A stretch of 20,788 bases of DNA from a virus: positions 1 to 20,788 of the IMG/VR virus record IMGVR_UViG_3300049810_000881, one strand, 5' to 3'. Below the pieces are notes generated by a model that was given only the letters and a program-made list of their open reading frames with translations, searched no databases and was not told where the DNA came from. The position numbers were made by a program, and so were the translations under genes. Of the stretch, positions 1 through 6,174 are shown one piece after another (within the stretch, counting starts at the first letter, position 1; each line of letters begins with the position of its first letter).

Positions 1-257
1 CCAGTATAACAAGACTACAAGGTGCATTTAATATGTCTGCTGGTGGTGTGGATGTATCTGCTGATAGGCAATCTATGGGTGTAGAATTGATGAATGTATC
101 CGCAGAGAATGTAGAATTAAGAATGGCCAATAATCAACCACAGGGTGGTAATGTAACAGCAGTTAAATCAGATAATTCTACTAATAGGGGTGGTGATTCA
201 TATTCAATGGCTCCACCTAAACCAAATAAGACCAAAGAAGCCCTGCCGTCCAGATAA
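1..257 (+). CDS. C-terminal end of an unidentified, possibly virion structural, protein (5' truncated)
   Basis: This is the only convincing plus-strand gene. The frame is open from base 3 through the TAA at 255-257, so the ATG at 33 is probably internal and the real start lies outside the window. The visible part (about 84 residues) is rich in Asn, Ser, Gly and Met and ends in a Pro/Lys-rich tail (APPKPNKTKEALPSR). Low-complexity polar tails like this are common at the end of phage baseplate and tail structural proteins, but no diagnostic domain is visible. It converges on the gp32 gene and its stop codon touches the A-run of the terminator between them. The structural assignment is inference only; it could be any long gene ending here. 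Confidence 0.5.
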   Translation, partial: SITRLQGAFNMSAGGVDVSADRQSMGVELMNVSAENVELRMANNQPQGGNVTAVKSDNSTNRGGDSYSMAPPKPNKTKEALPSR

Positions 258-280
258 AAAAAGGGAGACCGAAGTCTCCC
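256..280 (-). terminator. Rho-independent terminator with UUCG tetraloop after gp32
   Basis: Read on the minus strand this is a perfect 7-bp stem GGGAGAC/GTCTCCC closing a C(TTCG)G tetraloop, followed at once by seven Ts. It lies 31 bases past the gp32 stop codon, so it should end gp32 transcription. On the plus strand there is no T-run after the stem, so it is probably one-directional. Confidence 0.85.
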
Positions 281-311
281 ATTCAAAGATTACTACTCTT
301 TTATTATTATA

Positions 312-1229
312 CTAGCTTTCCTTAGCGAGTTTAGCGAAGTATGACAGTGTATCATCTTCATCACTATCCGCAGCGGGTTCTTCCATAACTGGAGCAGCAA
401 CCGATGGGGCAGCTGCAGCAGCCATTGGAGTTTCCTCCACTACGTTCATTGCTGGCATGTCCATAGATGGCGTACCTGCATCGATACCTAGTACTTTATT
501 CATCTTAGATTTAAGTTCATCATAAGACTTGTAGTTTTCTGGCTTGAGAAAATCTTGTAAGGAGTATAGTTTTCCATATACATCTTCCAGTCTATCTTCT
601 TCACCATTAAACAGTGCAGTTTGTGCGGAAAACTCTGACTTATCATAGTTTACCCAACCTTCAACTTTTCTGATTTTAATCTTAAAGTCAGCACCTTCCC
701 AGAAATCATAAGGGTTGATAGGATCTTCGTCTTCGAATGCAGGTTGCATTGATTCCATAATCTTATCAAAGATTTTCTTACCAAATTTGTATAAGAATAC
801 CTTTCCTTCGTTTTCTGGATTACTTGGATCAGAAACAACGAGCACATTACTTACATAATGTAAACGTCTTTTCCTTTCTCTAGCAATATTCTTGTCTTCT
901 TCACGACCAGAGTTCCATAGAACAGAGTTCATCTCTGATACTGGATCATCTTGTCCAATAGAAGTTAAAGAGTTTTCGATATACCATAGACCAGTAGGGC
1001 CTTTAAACCCGTGGTCCCAATATCTTACCCATGGAAGGTCTTCGCCTTCTTGCGCGGGTAGAAATCGGACTACAGCATAACCGTTTCCTGCTTTATCTCT
1101 AGTAGGTTTCCAGAATCTGTCATCACCGTAAGATGATTTAGTTTCTGTTTTAGAAGACACTGCTTCCGCAGCTTTTACGAGTTTGTCGATTGACGAGCCT
1201 CGTGAGCTCTTAAGGTTTGCAAATGACAT
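312..1229 (-). CDS. 32: gp32-like single-stranded DNA-binding protein
   Basis: This 305-aa protein matches the T4 gp32 family as found in marine T4-like phages. It has a short polar N-terminal region, a core with conserved blocks such as GNGYAVVRFLPA, WYIENSLTS and FLYKFGKKIFDK, an Ala/Pro linker and an acidic tail (DSDEDD). In T4, gp32 coats ssDNA during replication, recombination and repair, and the acidic tail recruits partners. The protein contains no cysteine at all, so the zinc site of T4 gp32 (one His, three Cys) cannot exist here. The start is set by CGGAG seven bases before the ATG. A consensus sigma-70 promoter lies about 83 bases upstream inside the end of gp59, and a UUCG terminator follows. 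Adjacency to gp59 and gp33 supports the call. Confidence 0.96.
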   Translation of the reverse strand: MSFANLKSSRGSSIDKLVKAAEAVSSKTETKSSYGDDRFWKPTRDKAGNGYAVVRFLPAQEGEDLPWVRYWDHGFKGPTGLWYIENSLTSIGQDDPVSEMNSVLWNSGREEDKNIARERKRRLHYVSNVLVVSDPSNPENEGKVFLYKFGKKIFDKIMESMQPAFEDEDPINPYDFWEGADFKIKIRKVEGWVNYDKSEFSAQTALFNGEEDRLEDVYGKLYSLQDFLKPENYKSYDELKSKMNKVLGIDAGTPSMDMPAMNVVEETPMAAAAAPSVAAPVMEEPAADSDEDDTLSYFAKLAKES

Positions 1230-1255
1230 TATATTTCTCCGTATTGCGTTGTATT

Positions 1256-1274
1256 ACGACTCTAGTGTAGTCGT
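1256..1274 (-). promoter_or_regulatory. Hairpin in the gp32 mRNA leader
   Basis: A 6-bp inverted repeat (ACGACT/AGTCGT, 7-base loop) lies in the leader between the promoter and the gp32 start. About 16 A-rich, apparently unstructured bases separate it from the Shine-Dalgarno. T4 gp32 represses its own translation through a 5' structure followed by an unstructured A/U-rich stretch. This could be an analogous operator, but no pseudoknot partner was identified. Confidence 0.3.
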
Positions 1275-1311
1275 TTCTGTTATATTTCACCTTATTCATA
1301 ATTATATGTAT

Positions 1312-1340
1312 ATTATACATCAAATAAACACATTTGTCAA
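1312..1340 (-). promoter_or_regulatory. Sigma-70-type promoter P1, upstream of gp32
   Basis: On the minus strand TTGACA (1340-1335) and TATAAT (1317-1312) are separated by 17 bp. The -35 box lies within the last codons of gp59, so gp32 can be transcribed independently of the genes upstream. It belongs to a family of eight closely similar promoters in the window. Confidence 0.85.
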
Positions 1341-1904
1341 CAACTTCATGCATTTATCTCTGTTATAATATACGAATGGGTTGTACTTCTCAATTAACCG
1401 TTTTATATCAGGCCACATAATGGTATCTGATATATTATCGGATTCTCGTTCAATAAACCCAAATATGGAATTCAGAATCACAACAGTCTCTAAACTAATT
1501 TCCTCTTGCATCCACAATTTAACAACCAGGGGAACTTGTCCGTTTTCGCTTTTAAATAACAAATCAAACTGTTTTTCCTGCTCGTTTAATATATTTATAT
1601 CAACCGAGAACACTCGATGAATGCTTTCTTTAATTTTTTTAAATTTAGCATAGTTCTCTTCCGCATCTTTATCCATCATATCACCGATATACTTCTCAGT
1701 ATTGATAAATTGCGAGATATAAAAATCTTTTAGTTCACCGTTGTACTTCTTCGCCAATTTAGCAAAGAAGTACTTATCCTTTCTCTTAAAGAAAGATTGC
1801 GGTGTTACATTTGATTTAAAATTATATTTTACAGCATCATAGTTGGTCTCAAAGTGCAACTTTAATGCATTATATAGTTTATAAGAATCAAATGGATCCA
1901 TCAT
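1320..1904 (-). CDS. 59: gp59-like loader of the replicative helicase
   Basis: This 194-aa basic, helical protein aligns with T4 gp59 over its N-terminal half (SYKLYNALKLHF, YDAVKYNF, FKRKDKYFFAKLAKKY). In T4, gp59 binds fork DNA and gp32 and loads the gp41 helicase onto gp32-coated lagging-strand DNA. The length is close to T4 gp59 (217 aa). The start ATG overlaps the stop of the DsbA-like gene (TAATG), indicating translational coupling; a second ATG follows immediately. The gp32 promoter is embedded in its 3' end. The position next to gp32 matches the conserved T4 cluster. Confidence 0.9.
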   Translation of the reverse strand: MMDPFDSYKLYNALKLHFETNYDAVKYNFKSNVTPQSFFKRKDKYFFAKLAKKYNGELKDFYISQFINTEKYIGDMMDKDAEENYAKFKKIKESIHRVFSVDINILNEQEKQFDLLFKSENGQVPLVVKLWMQEEISLETVVILNSIFGFIERESDNISDTIMWPDIKRLIEKYNPFVYYNRDKCMKLLTNVFI

Positions 1905-2164
1905 TAGGCCATTACACCTTCATATAGTGCTTCAACATCTTCAACTTCCCCTACTACTTCAAGTAGATTCTGTTTATGATAAATTTCGGCCATTTTACGC
2001 AGATGTTTCTTATCAATATCAACATCTTCAACACACGAATTAATCGCTTCTTTAATAAAATCACGCTGCGATTCCATCATTGTTTTAGCATTGCTGATCT
2101 CAATAATACAATCTTTAATTCGCTTTTTATCCTCATCGGATGTTGGTATAATCACATTACTCAT
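1904..2164 (-). CDS. dsbA: DsbA-like double-stranded DNA-binding protein
   Basis: This 86-aa protein resembles T4 DsbA, the small dsDNA-binding protein encoded near gp33 (not the disulfide isomerase of the same name). The C-terminal half carries the recognisable block LRKMAEIYHKQN followed by an acidic helix ending EDVEALYEGV, and the N-terminus is a charged helix. T4 DsbA has been linked to late-promoter DNA binding; the role here is inferred from family and position. AGGAG precedes the ATG by seven bases, and the stop overlaps the gp59 start. In this window it lies between gp59 and gp33. From memory T4 has gp33 next to gp59, so the two small genes seem swapped. Confidence 0.72.
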   Translation of the reverse strand: MSNVIIPTSDEDKKRIKDCIIEISNAKTMMESQRDFIKEAINSCVEDVDIDKKHLRKMAEIYHKQNLLEVVGEVEDVEALYEGVMA

Positions 2165-2173
2165 TATTTTCTC

Positions 2174-2410
2174 CTATATTGGTAATTTATTAGTTTGCTT
2201 AGTTCTAAGTAAATTTAAATCTACGGCTTCTGCCTCGATTTTCTGTTTAAGGGAGTCAGATAAAAGTCTGTTTAAACTTTTAAAATCCATCCCTCGTTCT
2301 TCTATGATGTGAGCAGCTGCCTCAATATAAGACAACCCCTTACTATCAGATACCATATTCTCTACGGCGGTAGAGAACCTTTTTCTTGTCATAATTTTTG
2401 GTTCAATCAT
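2174..2410 (-). CDS. 33: gp33-like late-transcription co-activator
   Basis: This 78-aa protein matches the conserved part of T4 gp33: a helix around VENMV, then LSYIEAAAHIIEERG, then QKIEAEAVDLNLLR. In T4, gp33 binds the RNA polymerase beta flap and links it to the gp45 sliding clamp, so that gp55 can fire late promoters. It is shorter than T4 gp33 (112 aa), mainly at the N-terminus. Its C-terminus ends TNKLPI and lacks the LDFLL-type hydrophobic tail that contacts the clamp in T4. The start follows AAGGA by five bases. The TATAAATA octamers elsewhere in the window are the expected targets of this system. Confidence 0.85.
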   Translation of the reverse strand: MIEPKIMTRKRFSTAVENMVSDSKGLSYIEAAAHIIEERGMDFKSLNRLLSDSLKQKIEAEAVDLNLLRTKQTNKLPI

Positions 2411-2417
2411 GTTTTCC

Positions 2418-3575
2418 TTATATTACCCTAAGTAGTATACAGTCTTTGTTAACACGACCGTTTGGACTACCTATCTTGGTTGTTAATTTATCCCAAATTC
2501 TCTTATCGATTTGTTTGGGGGTGAATTTCAACACATCTGGTAATATATCAAGTGGTTTTCTTAACCTAGAGGTCTTGGATAATTTCTCATCAAAGTTCTT
2601 AATAGAAGTACCACTAACTTCAAAGCCACTCGTCGCAGTAGTAACATACTGTGACAATACTCTCTGTTTAGTATTATATACCCATAACATTTCTTTACCT
2701 GGTATAAGTACAGGATTAATAGATGTTACCTTAGATTCGATGTCCTCTTGCAAATATTGTAATCTTGCAACTTGAGCATCTGTTGATTTTGGTTTCTTGG
2801 CTCTAGGCATTCTAACTGCCTTGAAACTATCTTTTAATTTATCCAGATCAGAGAAGATAACATCCATGAGGTTTAACATCTTCTTCTGGCGTCTTGGTGT
2901 TATATGAGAATATGCCTCAACAGCTTGATCGCACTCTTTATTATACGCATCGGATACTTCATCATAATAGAATTGAACTTTTTGTTTAAATGAATTAATT
3001 ACATTACCTTTCAGGCCATGCTTTTTCCATAGTTCATATACATTAAAGTCTGGTTTAAAATTTCCATCCATCCAGCTATCAACTACTATATCATCCCAAT
3101 CGGCATGAATAGTCTCCATCATGTTCATATATGCCCTTTGTGCAGGACTGATGACAGGTGGTGCATTCTTTTTGGTTTCTTTCTTTTCTACTACTACTAG
3201 TTTACCTTCCTCGACTTTTTCTTTGAGTTTAATAAGGCATCTTTCGTGTATAGATTCTTCATGCACAAAACCTCTAAAGTGTAATCTTGCGACTGAATTA
3301 ACACCCTCGTTAATCTTCCAGTCTGGTAGTGCAGCAATTGCAGAAATTTGTTTCTTATCGAATTTGTGTACTTCTTCTGCGTATTTTAGTACATACGGAA
3401 CGTAATCTTTTGGTTTACTGAAATAGTTATACCAGTGTGCTGCTTTTGACCAACTTGCAGCAGTAGAAGGTATTTTCTCATCCCACCACGGCTCAGGGCC
3501 CATATATTTGTCATCAATCGTGACTCTGTTCTTGCGCCCGTTGATTCTTCTCTTTTCTAATGCTTTACTTACCAT
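2418..3575 (-). CDS. Conserved marine T4-like phage protein of unknown function
   Basis: This 385-aa basic protein has no domain I can name. The C-terminal third (MLWVYNTKQRVL, a TSGF/GTSIKNFDE block, SRLRKPLDILPD, ending NKDCILLRVI) resembles a protein I recall as conserved in cyanomyophages near the gp33/gp59 block. The N-terminus is Trp-rich (GPEPWWDEK, AASWSKAAHWYNYF), and a Lys-rich linker near residue 130 separates two helical parts. The start is well supported by AAGGAG eight bases before the ATG, with promoter P2 27 bases upstream. It is the first gene of the P2 unit that runs on into gp33, DsbA-like and gp59. A replication or DNA-binding role would fit the neighbours, but nothing in the sequence proves it. 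Confidence 0.8.
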   Translation of the reverse strand: MVSKALEKRRINGRKNRVTIDDKYMGPEPWWDEKIPSTAASWSKAAHWYNYFSKPKDYVPYVLKYAEEVHKFDKKQISAIAALPDWKINEGVNSVARLHFRGFVHEESIHERCLIKLKEKVEEGKLVVVEKKETKKNAPPVISPAQRAYMNMMETIHADWDDIVVDSWMDGNFKPDFNVYELWKKHGLKGNVINSFKQKVQFYYDEVSDAYNKECDQAVEAYSHITPRRQKKMLNLMDVIFSDLDKLKDSFKAVRMPRAKKPKSTDAQVARLQYLQEDIESKVTSINPVLIPGKEMLWVYNTKQRVLSQYVTTATSGFEVSGTSIKNFDEKLSKTSRLRKPLDILPDVLKFTPKQIDKRIWDKLTTKIGSPNGRVNKDCILLRVI

Positions 3576-3601
3576 AATTACTCCTTATTTGATATGTGTA
3601 T

Positions 3602-3630
3602 ATTATATCACGTATGATATAATTTGTCAA
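3602..3630 (-). promoter_or_regulatory. Sigma-70-type promoter P2
   Basis: TTGACA (3630-3625) and TATAAT (3607-3602) with a 17-bp spacer on the minus strand. The sequence after the -10 (ATACACATAT) is shared with other promoters in the window. It drives the 385-aa gene and probably gp33, DsbA-like and gp59. An inverted repeat abuts its -35. Confidence 0.85.
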
Positions 3631-3676
3631 CCCCCTAGCGACATTCTGATAAGGAGTAGAAAGCGTCGCTAGGAGG
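3631..3676 (-). repeat. Inverted repeat abutting the P2 -35 box
   Basis: CCTAGCGAC (3634-3642) and GTCGCTAGG (3665-3673) form a perfect 9-bp stem that extends past one mismatch by two more C-G pairs (3631-3632 with 3675-3676). The loop is 22 bases. It lies between the stop of the 81-aa gene and the P2 promoter. It could end or insulate upstream transcription, or act as an operator; there is no T-run after it. Confidence 0.55.
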
Positions 3677-3688
3677 TTGAACAAAACT

Positions 3689-3934
3689 TTAACCTTCCGC
3701 AGAAAGATCCTGAGTTGGGTAAGATTTAATACCCTGTACATAATTTTCTGCTGCATCCTCGGCCCAAGATTCACTCTTGGTTGGATACCATTCAATACCC
3801 ATAGCCAGAAAAGACCCCTTCTTTTCTTTACTATAGTATCTTACACCCCAATAATTTTCAGGTTGACCAGAAGTTCGCAGTACATCTGCACGACGATGTC
3901 CTTGCTGGTATGTTGAAATTTCCATGTAGGTCAT
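3689..3934 (-). CDS. Small hypothetical protein (81 aa)
   Basis: A soluble, aromatic-rich 81-aa protein with no recognised family. Segments of note are ENYWGVRYYSKEKKGSFLA and a C-terminal amphipathic helix, SESWAEDAAENYVQGI. The start ATG overlaps the stop of the preceding membrane-protein gene (ATGA), which supports both as real and co-translated. Competing frames in the same stretch on both strands lack this coupling. It ends just before the inverted repeat at 3631-3676, so it is probably the last gene of its transcription unit. Confidence 0.65.
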   Translation of the reverse strand: MTYMEISTYQQGHRRADVLRTSGQPENYWGVRYYSKEKKGSFLAMGIEWYPTKSESWAEDAAENYVQGIKSYPTQDLSAEG

Positions 3935-4137
3935 GTGTTATCTCCGTCACGATATTTAATATCGGCTTTGTTGAATTGTTTCGGTTCTTGTTTAAATAGG
4001 TTATATAGAAACCCACCTTTTTCCCATAGTAGGGGAATGTGCTTCTTAGCGTCTTTCTCAAAAGACATATGTATACCTATGTATGTTAACAAAGTAAATA
4101 CTGCTAACATTATAATAGCAATAAATTGTTCTAACAT
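3931..4137 (-). CDS. Small single-span membrane protein (68 aa)
   Basis: The N-terminal 24 residues form one transmembrane helix (EQFIAIIMLAVFTLLTYIGI), followed by a charged cytoplasmic-type tail of about 44 residues. It has no convincing signal-peptidase site, so it is probably an anchored inner-membrane protein. The ATG overlaps the stop of the 56-aa ORF upstream, and its own stop overlaps the next start (ATGA), a fully coupled chain. Function unknown. Confidence 0.65.
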   Translation of the reverse strand: MLEQFIAIIMLAVFTLLTYIGIHMSFEKDAKKHIPLLWEKGGFLYNLFKQEPKQFNKADIKYRDGDNT

Positions 4138-4301
4138 AATAGCTCTCCTGACATTTCGTCATATGAATTACCAGACTGAAGTATTTTAATTAATTCTTTT
4201 CTCTTCTGTTTCCATAAGAGTTTAAACTCTGGATTTGTTGCTCGATCTTGTGCCCTCTGTAGTGCATTAAGACGAATAGTTGCAAGTTCTGAGGACATCA
4301 T
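4131..4301 (-). CDS. Small basic helical protein (56 aa)
   Basis: This 56-codon ORF fills the only gap between the 92-aa and 68-aa genes. It begins MMSSELATIRLNALQRAQDR, continues as a Lys/Arg-rich helix (KLLWKQKRKELIKIL) and ends in a short acidic tail. Its stop overlaps the next ATG (ATGTTAG). The Shine-Dalgarno is weak (AGGGAAG about 10 bases upstream). The helical, charged composition is typical of small early phage proteins that bind host factors, but no function can be assigned. Confidence 0.55.
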   Translation of the reverse strand: MMSSELATIRLNALQRAQDRATNPEFKLLWKQKRKELIKILQSGNSYDEMSGELLC

Positions 4302-4325
4302 CCTAGAAACTTCCCTGTGGCAAAA

Positions 4326-4604
4326 TCAATATTCATCTTGTGACCTCATTGCGTTATATGTTTCCATGTAAGAGGTTCCAGCAAGATAATCTTGGGTCTC
4401 CCTCTCGGTATAAAAGAGATTCTCCTCTGAAAATGCTTCTAAACTTTTAGGGGCTTGATGTTCAGCCTTCTTTACTGAATTGGTTAACTTCTTATGAAGT
4501 CTCATTTCTGCTTTAATAGCAGCTTTGCGTGTGGCAATATTTGTTACTGCCCTTTTAATTTGCGCCTTCTCGGCCGCTTGTTTGATTAGTTTCATTCTAT
4601 CCAT
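4326..4604 (-). CDS. Small basic coiled-helix protein (92 aa)
   Basis: A 92-aa protein whose first 50 residues are an almost continuous Ala/Lys/Arg-rich helix (KLIKQAAEKAQIKRAV, TRKAAIKAEMRLHKKL). The remainder is acidic and aromatic. AAGGAG lies eight bases before the ATG, and promoter P3 starts about 24 bases upstream, so it is the first gene of the P3 unit. A nucleic-acid-binding role is possible from charge alone. I do not recognise the family. Confidence 0.65.
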   Translation of the reverse strand: MDRMKLIKQAAEKAQIKRAVTNIATRKAAIKAEMRLHKKLTNSVKKAEHQAPKSLEAFSEENLFYTERETQDYLAGTSYMETYNAMRSQDEY

Positions 4605-4627
4605 TATTTTCTCCTTATCTTAGGTAT

Positions 4628-4656
4628 ATTATACTACCATTAGAACCATTTGTCAA
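4628..4656 (-). promoter_or_regulatory. Sigma-70-type promoter P3
   Basis: TTGACA (4656-4651), 17-bp spacer, TATAAT (4633-4628). A run of Ts followed by seven As lies just upstream of the -35 and looks like an UP element. The upstream block and the ATACCTA after the -10 are shared with P4. Confidence 0.88.
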
Positions 4657-4678
4657 CACTTTTTTTAAAAAATATGGT

Positions 4679-4999
4679 TCATGCTGCCTTTATTTGGTTA
4701 AGGTGTTTACAACTACCTCTAAATTTAAAACCAGGACATGTGCATTTATTATCCTTCACGTAGTATGTGTTACCTCGTGAACCTTTAACTGGTATTCCTG
4801 CTGTACCGTTATCAATAGTACCTAGAAGTTTGAATTTCCTACGTGCGGTTGAGAACCTTTTCATAGGTTTGCTGAATTCTTTGTATTCGCCATTCTTAGG
4901 CATATAAGCAACTAGATGGTCGTGTTGGTTAACATAGTATGTTCCATTAGAAACATTCTCTTCGCCCCAGTCGGTTACCTCTTGGAGTATTCTAATCAT
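4679..4999 (-). CDS. SWIM-type zinc-finger protein
   Basis: This 106-aa protein ends in a complete SWIM motif, CxCx8CxH: C86, C88, C97 and H99 in CTCPGFKFRGSCKH. SWIM fingers bind zinc and mediate DNA or protein contacts. The first 80 residues are beta-rich and basic (PMKRFSTARRKFKLLG) with no known catalytic site. The ATG overlaps the stop of the upstream 66-aa gene (ATGA). It is the last gene of the P4 unit and ends just upstream of P3. Binding DNA or a host regulator is inference. Confidence 0.8.
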   Translation of the reverse strand: MIRILQEVTDWGEENVSNGTYYVNQHDHLVAYMPKNGEYKEFSKPMKRFSTARRKFKLLGTIDNGTAGIPVKGSRGNTYYVKDNKCTCPGFKFRGSCKHLNQIKAA

Positions 5000-5196
5000 T
5001 TAACCCACACATGGTTATAGCGCGACGGCAGATCATCGCAGGTGAATTTATCTGATTCGGAGAAGTTAACCACCTTCATGCATTCTCCTGTAGAGTGGCT
5101 CATTTGCACCTCAGGGATGTTAAATGCATAATTCAATGCAAAACCGAATATAATTCCTAAGACTGATCCGGTAGCCAAACCTTTTAATTTATTCAT
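4996..5196 (-). CDS. Small membrane or exported protein with two cysteines (66 aa)
   Basis: Residues 5-28 form a hydrophobic, Gly-rich helix that could be a membrane anchor or uncleaved signal. The rest (about 38 residues) would face the periplasm and carries two Cys (GECMKVVNF and FTCDDLP) able to form a disulfide. I recall similar small proteins, with the same spacing of Cys and a C-terminal WVK, in marine T4-like phages. The start overlaps the 49-aa gene by eight bases and the stop overlaps the SWIM gene. Function unknown. Confidence 0.7.
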   Translation of the reverse strand: MNKLKGLATGSVLGIIFGFALNYAFNIPEVQMSHSTGECMKVVNFSESDKFTCDDLPSRYNHVWVK

Positions 5197-5338
5197 AAGA
5201 TTTCATCCAATCAGCAAGAATTTCCCTCGCTTCGTATTTGTTAAGACCGAAGGCTTCCTGCAACACAGGGGCCGCTCCGAACATATTAATTTGGCCTGAT
5301 TCTCTCAGGTCTTCCAAGAAGTCAAATATCTCTTTCAT
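5189..5338 (-). CDS. Small conserved phage protein (49 aa)
   Basis: The chosen ATG at 5338 overlaps the upstream stop (TAATG) and follows GAGGAGG by seven bases. This gives a 49-aa protein rather than the longer frame that would run into the previous gene. Key stretches are FDFLEDLRESGQINMFGAAP and GLNKYEAREILADWM. The pattern resembles a small helix-turn-helix-like fold in which an acidic helix is followed by EAREIL. I recall near-identical proteins in cyanomyophages, always of unknown function. Confidence 0.75.
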   Translation of the reverse strand: MKEIFDFLEDLRESGQINMFGAAPVLQEAFGLNKYEAREILADWMKSYE

Positions 5339-5550
5339 TATGCTACCTCCTCTTCGCCGAACATTGAGTTCCAGCAAGCTGGCGTACAACCAGAAATTAG
5401 AAACTCCCTCTGATCCACAGTGGCATCAGGCATAGCATCCTGAATGAGAGTGTCAGTTTCCGTCCACAGAGCGTATTGCTCAGGAGACGCATTAATCTCC
5501 ATAATGTTGGTTAAACCACTGACCGGACTTGTCTTTTCACATAAAATCAT
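5338..5550 (-). CDS. Small acidic conserved phage protein (70 aa)
   Basis: A 70-aa acidic protein containing TLIQDAMPDATVDQREFLIS followed by a Trp and the acidic end FGEEEVA. The pattern of a helix ending QREFLISG, then a Trp, then FGEEE resembles small proteins I recall from marine T4-like phages. AAGGAG lies eight bases before the ATG, with promoter P4 about 37 bases upstream. It opens the P4 operon (70-aa, 49-aa, 66-aa, SWIM), whose members are all stop/start-overlapped. Function unknown. Confidence 0.72.
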   Translation of the reverse strand: MILCEKTSPVSGLTNIMEINASPEQYALWTETDTLIQDAMPDATVDQREFLISGCTPACWNSMFGEEEVA

Positions 5551-5586
5551 AATTAAAACTCCTTATCTTTCTTAATTTATAGGTAT

Positions 5587-5615
5587 ATTATACTACGCTG
5601 AATTGCATTTGTCAA
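5587..5615 (-). promoter_or_regulatory. Sigma-70-type promoter P4
   Basis: TTGACA (5615-5610), 17-bp spacer, TATAAT (5592-5587). The -35 is preceded by a perfect T7/A7 palindrome, a likely UP element. The spacer begins AAT and ends TAG, as in P3. Confidence 0.88.
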
Positions 5616-5650
5616 CACTTTTTTTAAAAAAATATCGTTTTTTGTCGCAA

Positions 5651-6064
5651 CTACCAACACTTCTTCCATAGTTCCTCTTCTTTGGCAAATGCCTCTTTTT
5701 CCCATGGAGCATTTTCGTACTTGTAATTACGTGGTTTCTTACCTTTCCAAGACATACTATAACCACAAAGTTCTTTACGGAAGTATTGTTTGGCGTGAAC
5801 CATTTCATGAGCTAGAGTTTTCATCATTGATTCATGTGACATCTTTTCATCGCAAGAGTTTCTAGCTATAAGTATTTCAGCATAACCTTCTGTAGTATCT
5901 CCCCAACAGGATCCTTCTGCTTGGTCATCACATGATGTTACAAACTTTACTATCAGTACTTTCTTATGCATTCGGTTAATACCAAGTTCTTTAGATAGTT
6001 TGTAGATATACTCGTAGATTTTTTTCTTCTGAGCTACCTGGCCTTTCATAACAACTATCGGCAT
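5651..6064 (-). CDS. SprT-like zinc metalloprotease
   Basis: This 137-aa protein carries the zincin motif HEMVH (H86, E87, H90) inside TLAHEMVHAKQY, the typical SprT-like/WSS1 helix. Downstream, PWEKEAF (residues 120-126) probably supplies the third metal ligand. Members of this fold cleave DNA-bound or other proteins; SPRTN acts in DNA-protein crosslink repair. In the middle it has an acidic, Cys-containing insertion (SCDDQAEGSCWGD). It is the only gene between promoters P5 and P4, so it is probably transcribed alone. The Shine-Dalgarno (AGAGAAAG) is weak. The protease call is firm from the motif; the substrate is unknown. Confidence 0.85.
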   Translation of the reverse strand: MPIVVMKGQVAQKKKIYEYIYKLSKELGINRMHKKVLIVKFVTSCDDQAEGSCWGDTTEGYAEILIARNSCDEKMSHESMMKTLAHEMVHAKQYFRKELCGYSMSWKGKKPRNYKYENAPWEKEAFAKEEELWKKCW

Positions 6065-6095
6065 AATTCTTTCTCTGATTGGTTAATATGTGTAT

Positions 6096-6125
6096 ATTAT
6101 ACTACGGCTAGAAAACTTTTGTCAA
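6096..6125 (-). promoter_or_regulatory. Sigma-70-type promoter P5
   Basis: TTGACA (6125-6120), 18-bp spacer, TATAAT (6101-6096). The -10 and its downstream flank are part of a 25-base segment (6081-6105) repeated exactly at P6 (6511-6535). It serves the SprT-like gene. Confidence 0.82.
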
Positions 6126-6154
6126 CCATTTAGGCGATATTTCTTAGAACATTT

Positions 6155-6172
6155 GGTTATAAAGATATAACC
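6155..6172 (-). repeat. Small inverted repeat after the 106-aa gene
   Basis: GGTTATA and TATAACC form a 7-bp stem with a 4-base loop, three bases past the stop of the 106-aa gene. On the minus strand no T-run follows; the T-run lies on the other side. It is at best a weak terminator or a 3'-end stabiliser. Confidence 0.35.
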
Positions 6173-6174
6173 TT

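Noticed and set aside
2398-2775. Plus-strand ORF of 125 codons
   Set aside because: Lies fully antisense to the well-supported 385-aa gene, has no ribosome site, and its composition is that of a shadow frame.
3565-3795. Minus-strand ORF of 76 codons
   Set aside because: Overlaps the end of the 81-aa gene and runs through the inverted repeat and promoter P2; no coupling or ribosome site.
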